NCBI GenBank assembly: GCA_026214975.1 | Contig: CM047810.1 | Location: 96,054,316 to 96,118,315 of the forward strand | Reading direction: 5' to 3' | DNA from: Gentiana macrophylla | Lineage: Eukaryota; Streptophyta; Magnoliopsida; Gentianales; Gentianaceae | Length of the DNA stretch: 64,000 bases | Shown: piece after piece, positions 55,340 through 64,000 of the stretch | Layout of the letters: every line of letters begins with the position of its first letter | Position numbering within the stretch: position 1 is the first letter of the stretch | Notes under the pieces: model-generated | Database searches by the model: none | Told to the model about the DNA's origin: nothing | The model's input: the letters and a program-made list of their open reading frames with translations, nothing else | Position numbers and translations under genes: made by a program

Positions 55340-55974
55340 TGATATACCTAACCCGTAACAGGACACTTGTTCCCCACGATTGGGCACATCAACCCGCCCA
55401 ATACAAATATTATGGGCCTCGCCGATGTGGCCACACCCACTTATAGCAAGCCGGTCGCGGATCTCTAGCCGCCCTCGTCATCGCCACTTCTAAACCGGAC
55501 ATATCTCCATCATATGGTTTCTATCCTAATCGTCAAGGCAAGATCGTACCCGCTGCTCGCCATCACCGCGCTATCATCGCCACGGACGGCGCATGCGGGC
55601 GCCTGGCATGACTATTTACAAGATTCAGTGCATACAGATATTTCTTTAAGATACTTATGGCACTTGTATAAGTTATTTCTTATTATATCATTATATCATT
55701 AGCTGTCTAATCGTGAACAGTAGACCGACTTGCTTGTCTATAAATAGAGGATCATATGTAACAAAGAAAAGGAGGAAAAAGAATAAATACACACAGCCAA
55801 ACTCTGCCATTTTGCCGCTAACCACCGGCCCAATCTCTTGTTATTTATTTTATGCTTATTCCGCCACCTTGTTCTAAATAACCACCTTACCCTCTCCGGA
55901 GGAATCATCCATAACAGCCTTATATCCTCAAGATTGACACTGTTACCGCAAAACTGATATTCCACTAACCATCG
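55340..55974 (+). mobile_element. 3' LTR of element B
   Basis: TGATATACC...CCATCG, 635 bp, paired with 43898-44536. TATAAATAG at 55739-55747. Confidence 0.85.
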
Positions 55975-57091
55975 GAGCATACATTGATTGGGGAGTTTTG
56001 ATGTTTAAAACTGCAATTAATTTTGCAGTAGAGAGACGTAATAGGGGAAGACCTTTACCGTTTGCCTGGGTTATTTCTCATCTTTGTGTCCAACTGAATC
56101 ACGTGCCTGAGTTTACTACTGACGAGATTTTTCCATCTCGTGATTCTCAGTTAGGATTACTTCCGGTGGATACTCCCGGATGTTCATCTACGGTTTGATA
56201 ATCAGTTAGAAGTTTATGTTTTTATGTGATAGTCGTTTAAGTTGATCGTTTAATCGTTTTTTTTAGTTTGTAATAGTTTCCTTAATGTTTAATATATATG
56301 TCATTTACTTTAATCAAAATAATATATGTTTGTTAAAAAAAAAAAAATCAAAATCATGTAAAATTTTAATTTTATTTTCGAACTACTTTTATTTACTCAC
56401 TTTGAACATCGGACGATGCCATTTTAAATAAGTGGGGAGTAGAGGTAAGTTAGTAAATACAAATTAAAATTTTCTTATATAAAGTTATACTTAATTGCTT
56501 AATACTTAGTTTAATTTGTCTTGGATTAAAATAACTAGATAATATATAATTAATATGAATAAAAATAGTATAATTTGGTAAGAATAGATTTTAATTAAGT
56601 AAAGTAAATTTGATATATTATAATTATATTATATATGTCAATTTTAGATTTTTATAAGATTTTAAGTATATGTAACTATACATAAATATTATCAAGTAAA
56701 TTTCATATGAAATTTAACGGAAATACTTATATTTATAATGAATTTTTTAGAATAATTTTCTTTGCAAAACGAAATATGAATATGGAATCGGATTAGGAAT
56801 GATGAGATTTTTGACACCACAAAAATTACCTCAGCCTTGATTAGAGTGATTAATACCTCACTCGAAATAGCCATTTTTGATTATAACCGACCCTTGGTTT
56901 ATTTTGGTTTACATTTCCTAAAAATCCCACGAGTTTGTACGTACTTATGAAAGGAGATGATGGAACAGAAGCTAAGAATGGTGTATGCTGAGGAAAAAAA
57001 AAAAAAAAAGAGATATATATAAGAACGAAGCACCATATTTACACAGAATTAATCGAATACCAGGTATCTTCCTTATCTTTGATCGACAAAT
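55975..57091. other. AT-rich stretch with one short reading frame
   Basis: A plus-strand frame (55983-56198) reads WGVLMFKTAINFAVE, GRPLPFAWVISHLCVQLNHV and ends at a stop. It looks like part of a real protein, perhaps of the retroelement whose tail follows, but I cannot name it. The rest (56200-57090) is AT-rich with poly-A runs. Confidence 0.4.
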
Positions 57092-57830
57092 ACAAAAATC
57101 GGTAGCAGCTTCCAATGATTTGAGTGCAGTAGGGTGTTATCTAGAAACGTCCTATATCACTATGAGGTATAAAGCTCCCGATAAAAATTCGAATCAAGAA
57201 TGATTACGAGTTTAAGGAAACCGGACTCGTAATTTTAGATCGAAAGAGTATTACTCCGATCAATCTTGATGAAGCAATGCTTGTAAATTTGATTTTTCTA
57301 CACACACTCACGCTTTTAGTTCTTAATATTGAAAAAGAAGAGAGAAAATCTGAAAAATAGTTGGAATAAGAAGATATTATTAATCGAGATTGTTTTTGAT
57401 CAAACGTGAAGGTGTAAAGTACGTACGACTTGCCTCTTTCTCTTTTTGATTTCCTTTTCTATCTTTTCGATTAACCAATGTCCCATCCTAAAAAGTATAA
57501 GCCATTTTGTCAATTACTTGACTTAGTCTTTGATTCCAAATATTTCATACAAGTTGAGATAGGAAAATAATTCTAGAATTTTAATTATATTTATTGAGTA
57601 GATTTTGTGAAATTTCATTTGAATAATAGTTGATAAATAATTTATCAAAGTTATCTACACTTTTATCTTGTTAATTTACGAGAAAGATATAATTAATATG
57701 GTTATAATATTGAAATGATATTTTACTAATTTAAAATATAATCTACCACGTATATTATTTTTATCGTCATTTTTATATATATTACCGCTTATTTTGCTTT
57801 AGGACGATCAAAGAGCTAAGTGGGAGTAGT
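57092..57830 (+). mobile_element. 3' internal tail of an Athila-like element
   Basis: 57092-57183 matches 1634-1715 (GGTAGCAGCTTCCAATGATTTGAGTG, then the stem-loop, then TATGAGG...AAAGCTCCCGAT). The right end has TAGGACGATCAAAGAGCTAA followed by GTGGGAGTAGT, the polypurine tract of the next LTR. No coding sequence. Confidence 0.65.
57123..57161 (+). other. Third copy of the Athila stem-loop
   Basis: AGTG (57123-57126) pairs with CACT (57158-57161). TAGGGTGTT (57130-57138) pairs with AACGTCCTA (57146-57154), with two G-U pairs, around the loop ATCTAGA. All nine inner positions can pair despite changes relative to the copies near 1665 and 1741. Confidence 0.65.
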
Positions 57831-58368
57831 TGATGTATAACATTTATATGATAAAAATTACGATGTTTTATATACATTATCGACTCTTTTATATAAAATA
57901 TAAGTAATTATAACGATAATCTTATAAAATATTAATAGTTATGAATAAATCTAAATACTATAAAAATCAAGTAAAAATGATAAAAGTTATAAATTTTGTA
58001 CCGGGTTAATAACCGGAGTATCGTGTCGATTCACGTGGGTATTTTTGGTATTTTATTTACGAGATCTTAGGTAAACCAAGACCCCGAGTGGCGACACTTT
58101 TTTGAATAAAATCATATCTTTTGAAGGAATTAAGGAAGTGCCACGAGTTTTAAAGTTCAAGTGGATCAATGGTTCGTGACACCGTATCAAGTTATATTTT
58201 CAACGAACAAATGGCCCATCAAAAGGCATTTTCTGAAGAAAAGTCCTTCATGGAAGTTGTAGATCTTCTCAAGAGCTTTCCAACGCATCTTGAATTATGT
58301 CATTTGGAGATCCAGAGCTCAAGTTATGATTTTATCAAGTTTCGGATCAAGTTTGAAAAAAAATCTAT

Positions 58369-58502
58369 CCGGATCGATCCGGATTTACCTCGGATCGATC
58401 CGAGGAAACATCATGATTTAACCAAATGTGGCCCTGCAGAGAATATCCTGGGATAATATTTTTTATTCCCGGATCGATCCGGCCCTTTCTCGGATCGATC
58501 CG
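58369..58502 (+). promoter_or_regulatory. Four copies of the CGGATCGATCCG palindrome
   Basis: CCGGATCGATCCGG at 58369-58382 and 58469-58482; CCTCGGATCGATCCGAGG, an 18-bp perfect palindrome, at 58388-58405; CGGATCGATCCG at 58491-58502. The last lies 18 bp upstream of the TATA box. Confidence 0.75.
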
Positions 58503-58519
58503 GCTTGGGAAAAACTGCC

Positions 58520-58527
58520 TATAAATA
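58520..58527 (+). promoter_or_regulatory. TATA box of the Athila-type LTR
   Basis: TATAAATA within CCTATAAATAGAGC. Confidence 0.65.
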
Positions 58528-59789
58528 GAGCAGCATTGCAGGCACATAGAGGGTGCCAAATATATTTTCTTCACCCTTTTTATTAGTAGTAGTAGGTATG
58601 TATATAGGCCTTATGCCATAAATAAAGTAGTATCGTTATAATGCTCGAGAAATTATCAGAAAATCAATGTTGTTGAAGTCGTTGTAGCATCCGGAAGAAT
58701 ACAGCTTCTGATTCAATTGTTGTAATCGGGTAAAATTTCTAAAGTATTTATGTTTGTTATGTTTGTTTTTATTTTCGTATAATGTTAGTAGGCTAAATCT
58801 AATAACTAGCCAAAGTTATGTAATCGTTTTATTTCGATCTTTTCGGTAAAGGAATGTTGTCTAAGTAAAATTGACTAAAATTGAGTTAATTGAATCTTTT
58901 TCTATTGATAAAGTTTGATTCGAAAGAATTCATAATCTAATTATGAATTGACGCTCAGTAGTTAGGTTATGAACTCGTTAATAGAAAAACCGGAGGGTAA
59001 AATTGGCCGAGTGAATAACGTGACAACGGAACCCAGTTTCCTACCCGGGGGCAGATTTGTCCTAAAAAGATGAATCTTATTGAAATTTGTACTCGAGATC
59101 GTAATAATGTTAAATCATCAGTTTAATTGAAACTTAAACCGGAAAGTTGAATCGCCCGGCCTTGACAACCGGAGCCTTTAAATAAAATTGACCGTTTGAC
59201 GAACGGAATGACTCCTTTTATTCAAAGGTAGAATCGTACTTTCGGGACCTGTTCGTAAAACCGTAATGATTGGATCTTGGGTGATGACAATGGACATATG
59301 ACAATTTAAATGCGCTTATGTGAAGAGGAATTGTTAACCTCGGGGAGTGCACCGTTTCATTTACTCAATTGAACCTAATATAAAAGATCGAGCACATTCC
59401 ATTCAATTGAAAAGATCGTATAAATCAATTATATAAACTTTGGCTAGTTCTCTAAATAATATATTTGGTATCTGTATATTTATATCTATATATATATTCT
59501 GCAACATATGCATATCTATATATATTTATATATCTATACCTATTATATTAGAATAAATTTTAAATTATGCATTTATTTTATGTTAAGTAAAATAGTAGTG
59601 ATCTCGTGTTATAAAGCTGAGATTTAGATCGAGTTAATAATGACTCTTTGGTGTTTAACCACACTTAGAAGAATTACTAAGTTCCTCGAGGATACGATAC
59701 TCGACTCACCATACTAGCACTACGCTTTGACCCGATACACTATCGGTTAAGGACTCGGTATTAGCACTAGAAAAGGCCACGTCGACTTT

Positions 59790-59806
59790 ACGGCGCCGTT
59801 GCCGGG
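59790..59806 (+). other. Primer-binding site, tRNA-Asp type
   Basis: CGGCGCCGTTGCCGGG after the LTR. It matches, except for its first base (T expected), the complement of the plant tRNA-Asp 3' end (...CCCGGCAACGGCGCCA). Confidence 0.75.
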
Positions 59807-60359
59807 AACGACGCTAACTTCTTTTTGTGTCTATGGTTACTACTTGTATTAGCTCAAAATTCTCGAGAATAAGTCAACACTTTTCTTATCTCATTTCTAT
59901 TTTTATTTTAAATTGGTACTTACCTTATAGGTAAGTTACCATTTTACTACTATTAATTTCGTGTTATTTTCTATTTTCGTTAGTTGATGACCGTAGTGGT
60001 AAGGCCCCACTCACTCCTTATAAGCCTGACATAAACACTTACGAAAGGCGCTAAGAGTAGAGAAAAACGTGGTCATACTAGTCGTGAAATCCTGACGAAT
60101 CATCTTCAAACAAATACGAGAATGGTCAAAATCGGTGATGAAACACCGAACAAGTTTGGAACATGCTCTAGGGCATGGACAAAACCCTGTTAACCTTAAT
60201 AATCAAAATAATAATAATAATAGAAATAATCAAAATCGGAACCGAATAATCGTAACAACCCAAGTAAACCAAGGCCTATCTCAGTGACCAAACTATAAGA
60301 AGAAATCGGACTAATAATCTCATACTTTTACCTATTGAAGGAGCGAAATAATTTCGAGA
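59807..60359 (+). other. Leader and degenerate gag start
   Basis: No frame longer than about 50 residues. AATAATAATAATAATAG and AAATCGGAACCG-like stretches around 60200-60270 may derive from the Asn-rich gag N-terminus. Confidence 0.4.
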
Positions 60360-62290
60360 TTAAATCTCATCTTTTTTGGTTTAATTGACGCAAGAGCCCA
60401 ATTCTAGGAGAAGATGATGAAGATCCGCATCATCATCTCTATCTTTTGAAGAATCGTGCAATCTGACCAAAAAGTCAAGGTGCTCACAAAGGAATTAACA
60501 AGGATGACTATGTTTCCTTTTTCTCTAAAAGGACGAGCCCGAGATTGGTTTATGTCTCTTCCACATCATTCACTTACAAGTTGGGAGGAGATTCAAACTG
60601 AATTTAAAACAATATTTCACTCTGGACGGAATTTGGAATTAAAAGTCGAGGTTGCTAACTTTAGACAATGATCTCAAGAAACGCTGGGAATGCCTGGGAA
60701 AGATTTAAAAATTGTTAAGAGCTTGTCCCGACCATGGTTATTCCTTAGATATGCAAATTCAACTTTTTGTCGTAAATTAAGAAAAGATTCACGTCTTTGA
60801 TGTAGATCATGCATGTGGTGGTTCTTTAATGATGAGTGAAGCTCAATTAGTTTACGATGCTATAGAAAAGATTTCCAAAAATAACGAGAATGTGGGAAAC
60901 CGGTTCTAGCACCGGAAAAGTAGCTTTGCGAGAGAATGTACGCCTAATACGGAAGTTCTACCACATTTAGAAAATTTAAGTAGGAAATTTGATGACCTAC
61001 AATCGAGCAAAACCAAAGTTCGTAAAATAGTACGCCAACCGAATACTCAATTCAGATAAAATGCCACTAGGGATCGAAGAACCAACAGGATACTCAAGAG
61101 AGGAGGTGAGTTTTCTTCAAAGAAAGATAGGAATTTAAACAATGCTTACTCAAACTCGTTTAATGCTATTAGAAGAGATCACCCTACTTATCGATGGTCC
61201 GAAAACCCTAGTAAGCAAGGACAACCGCCGTATCCAGCTCCATACAGAACATGAATAATAATCAAGTTTATCAAGAAAACACGCCTAATCGAAATTTACA
61301 ATCATTACCTAGATCCTATCCTCAACATACCACTCAAAGTATACCAAGAACTCAAAGTTCAACTCGGCTGCAGAAGGAGTTGAAAAATGGGAAAAACTAA
61401 TGGAAAATATGATGGGTGTAGTATCTACTCAAGCTAAAAATATAGAAACGATGGTGACTTCTATTGGTACAGTCCACTAAGGACATGAGTTCAATGAAAA
61501 CATCTATGGGTGGACATGATACCAGGATGAGAACGATAGAAGCCTCATTAAGGAATATGGAAGATCATTTGAGTAGGGAAGGTGAACGTAATAACAAAGA
61601 GACTTCCCAGGAGGATTACCAAGTAACACCGAAAGGAACCCAAGAGAGGTAAATGTTGTAGTTACGAGAAGTAGGAAGCTCAATGGAAGTAATGGAGTTG
61701 AAAACTTTGGGAATAATGAAGTAGAAGATGACTTAGATGGTAAGAATGATAAAACTAAAGATGAACTTGAATTTACTGAGATGAGGAAGAAGAAATTATA
61801 GAAAATTTCTTGAAAAGAAATAAAAGTTCGAACCCGAAAGTGAAAGGGAAAATTGGGTAAAAATCCTAGGATTCTGAAAGATCCCATGGATAAAGATTTA
61901 AGGACTTTATTTAAGGAACATGTTAGAATGGAAGATAATGAAAACAAGGATGAAAACAGGAAGAATCAAGGAATCTAAAGTAGAGATTGATTCAGGGAAC
62001 AATTTAAAAGAAAATTCAAGAACTCAAACATGGCAACCGAGTAATACTCAAGGTTTAAGGAAAAAGGAAAAGAGAAACTCGACAAAGGAGCCACAGGTCA
62101 TAGATTTAGAATCTTTACCTTACCCTCCTAAAGATCAAATCAAAAAGGCAAAACTCGATAAGAAGTATGCTCATTTCCTTGACACTTTTCGTCATATTCA
62201 AGTTAATATCCTCATTATTGAAGCTCGATTAATATACTGCCTATGGAAAATTTCTCTCGAAAGAAATTCACAAACAAGAAAAATTAGAGG
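60360..62290 (+). pseudogene. Athila-type gag, degenerate
   Basis: LTRMTMFPFSLKGRARDWFM and SWEEIQTEFKTIF (60490-60620) are the conserved gag core. A long low-complexity part follows with fragments such as NMEDHLSREGERNN. Near the end come VIDLESLPYPPKDQIKKAKL and KKYAHFLDTFRHIQVNI, the block that precedes the Athila protease. Many stops and shifts. Gag would form the particle; this one cannot. Confidence 0.75.
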
Positions 62291-62700
62291 AATATGAGAA
62301 TATATGCCTGAATGAAGAATGTTCTGCAATTTTGCAGCATAAGTTACCACCTAAACTGAAAGATCCTGGAAGTTTTACGATTCCATGTGAAATTGGAGGA
62401 TTTCTGTTTAAGAAGGTCTTATGTGATCTAGGAGCTAGTATAAATCTCATGTCTTATGAGGATTATAAAAAGCTAGGCATAGGAAAGCTTATTAAGATCG
62501 AAATGACTCTGCAAATGGCGATAGATCGATTAAGTACCCTAAAGGAATTATTAAGGACGTATCGGTTAAAGTAGACAAATTCTATTTTCCAGTAGACTTT
62601 GTAGTTATGGAAATGGAAGATGGATATTCAGCGCCTCTTATTCTAGGTCGTCCATTTCTAGCTACAGGAAGAACTTTAATCGATGTTCAGAAAGGAGAAT
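62291..62700 (+). pseudogene. Athila-type protease
   Basis: LPPKLKDPGSFTIPCEIGGF is the Athila hallmark. The active site reads ALCDLGASINLM in related elements and VLCDLGASINLM here, with DLG in place of DTG. A frame break near 62560 separates it from APLILGRPFLATGRTLIDV (62640), the C-terminal block. Confidence 0.8.
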
Positions 62701-64000
62701 TAATTTTGAGAGTCAATGAAGATGAAGTTGCTTTCAATATTTTCAAAGCTATGAATCATCCATCATCAAAATCGTGTTCTTTTATAGAAGATATTCATTC
62801 TGTCTACGATAATCAGTCACCAACTTTTGAAGACAGATTAGAAGAATGCTTGACTCTGTCTATCTATAAAGAAGATGAGGAAGACATTGAAATGAAAGAG
62901 ATAATTCTTTCTTTAGATACAGAAAGTTTTACCTTTAAGCCACCATGGCATAAGTATTTGGAGTTAGAACTAGAAGGACCAATTCTTAAATCGTCAATAG
63001 AAGATCCGCCAAAGAACCTGGAATTGAAACCGTTACCTTTAAATCTGAAATATGCTTTTCTTGAAACTGATAATCTATTACCGATTATTATTTCATCGCT
63101 TTTAATCGAGCAACAAGAAGATCAATCGCTTAGAATGTTGAAAAAGCATAAGAAAGCTTTTGGATGGACAATTGCCGATATTCAAGGTATTAGCCACGAG
63201 ATTTGCGTTCATAAGATAATTACGAAGGAAGATGCTAAGCCTTGTATTCAACCGCAACGCCGCCTCAACCCAAATTTGCGCTTAATTGTTAAGAAAGAGG
63301 TCATTAAGCTATTAGAAATGGGAATAATTTTCCCATATCGAGATAGTGAATGGGGTAAGTCCAACTCAAGTGGTACCAAAGAAAGGAGGTTTCACAAAGG
63401 AAAGAGAATGATAGGAATGAATGGATTCCAACAAGAGAAATTACAAAGTTATCGAATGTGCATTGATTTTAGGAAATGAATGATCATACTAAGAAAGATC
63501 ATCATCCACTTCCATTCATAGTTCAAATGTTGGAACGCTTAAGTGGTCATAAATATTATCGTTTCTTAGATGGTTATTCAGGTTATTTACTGATTTTCAT
63601 TGCAAAGCAGGAGATAGGAAAAGACTACTTTCACTTATCCTTATGGAACTTTTGCGTATAAAAGAATGCCGCTTTGGTTTATGTAATGCTCTGCTCGCTT
63701 TCAAAGATGTATGATGGCTATATTTTCCGATATGGTTGAGAAATTCTTAGAAATTTTTATGGACGACTTTAGTGTTTACGGAGATTCTTTTGGTAAATGT
63801 TTGTCGCACTTAGAAAAAGTGTTACAACGATGTGAGGATACCAATTTAGTTTTAAATTGGGAAAAATGTCATATAATGGTATCAGAAGGAATTGTCCTAG
63901 GCCATAGAATCTCTCGAAATAGGAATTGAAGTTGATAAAGCCAAGGTGGAAGTGATTGAAAAATTACCACCACCAGTTAATCTAAGGACTCTAAGAGGAT
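62701..64000 (+). pseudogene. Athila-type reverse transcriptase, cut by the window end
   Basis: A linker (ERLEECLTLSIYKEDEE-like) leads to KKHKKAFGWTIADIQGISHE and CIQPQRRLNPNLRLIVKKEV, the start of RT (about 63240). SYRMCIDFRK is followed by a stop, then KYYRFLDGYSGYLLIFI (first catalytic Asp) and, after another shift, EIFMDDFSVYGDSFGKCL with the FMDD active site. The element continues beyond the window. Confidence 0.8.

Larger units (their letters stand above)
43898..55974 (+). mobile_element. Tat-type Ty3/gypsy element B with two LTRs
   Basis: The LTRs are 43898-44536 and 55340-55974. Inside are a primer site, gag, protease, RT, a duplicated RNase H, integrase, a long non-coding stretch and a degraded antisense gene before the polypurine tract. 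The second RNase H and the antisense gene are marks of the Tat group. The flanks do not share a duplication: pararetrovirus sequence is on the left, unrelated DNA on the right. Confidence 0.85.
57831..59779 (+). mobile_element. Athila-type LTR between a 3' tail and a 5' leader
   Basis: It starts TGATGTATAAC just after a polypurine tract and ends shortly before a tRNA-Asp primer site (right border between about 59766 and 59789). Its U3 resembles the LTR at 2194 (CCGG-AACCGG hairpin, GTGTCG, CAAGA-CC). Its end shares GACCCGATACACTATCGGTTA with the other two Athila-type LTRs. One AAGTTGTAGA module lies at 58252-58335. Confidence 0.75.

Overview
This window is plant nuclear DNA, most likely from a dicot. 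It is AT-rich, almost entirely built of nested LTR retrotransposons and small DNA transposons, and contains (TA)n and (TTA)n microsatellites, a fragment of an integrated pararetrovirus, and one small intron-containing host gene. The species cannot be named from the sequence. No bacterial-style genes, rRNA genes, complete tRNA genes or CRISPR arrays were seen.

Layout. 1-4215: 3' part and 3' LTR of an Athila-like Ty3/gypsy element, abutting a 5'-truncated Ty1/copia end (4216-4787). 4788-8330: mostly anonymous AT-rich DNA with a 503-bp hAT-type element and a copia-like LTR. 8333-16220: a minus-strand copia relic, split inside its RNase H by a full-length plus-strand copia element (8923-15329, duplication CATAC). 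16625-18345: a three-exon host gene for a 120-residue, probably mitochondrial, LEA-like protein. 18346-23027: a second hAT-type element, an LTR-like segment with a Mutator-like insertion, and copia debris. 23028-42104: gypsy element A (Tat type), broken by an 11-kb minus-strand element without recognisable coding sequence (25290-36369, duplication GGAAA), which itself holds a 1983-bp solo LTR (34033-36015, duplication ATAGA); a second solo LTR with an internal 1.4-kb tandem duplication interrupts its reverse transcriptase (38565-41733, duplication GCCTT). 42891-43916: a caulimovirid movement-protein relic. 43898-55974: gypsy element B (Tat type) with two LTRs, gag-pol with a second RNase H, and a degraded antisense gene. 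55975-64000: 3' tail of an Athila-like element, an LTR, and the 5' leader, gag, protease and start of reverse transcriptase of an Athila-like element running off the window.

How it works together. The retroelement genes are almost all broken by stops and frameshifts; the longest unbroken stretch is the RT-RNase H block of element B. Target-site duplications give relative ages: Tat element A is older than the non-coding element, which is older than the Athila-type solo LTR inside it; the minus-strand copia is older than the plus-strand copia.

Most unusual observations. (1) A near-exact 5' half of tRNA-Asp sits inside the Athila-type element, joined to element sequence at a shared CCCGCCT-like motif, in a lineage that uses tRNA-Asp as primer. 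(2) Two adjacent stem-loops with the same loop and a compensated base pair lie upstream of an Athila-type 3' LTR, and a third copy lies in another element 55 kb away. (3) Several different LTRs each carry repeated copies of their own perfect or near-perfect palindrome, in three cases shortly upstream of a TATA box.
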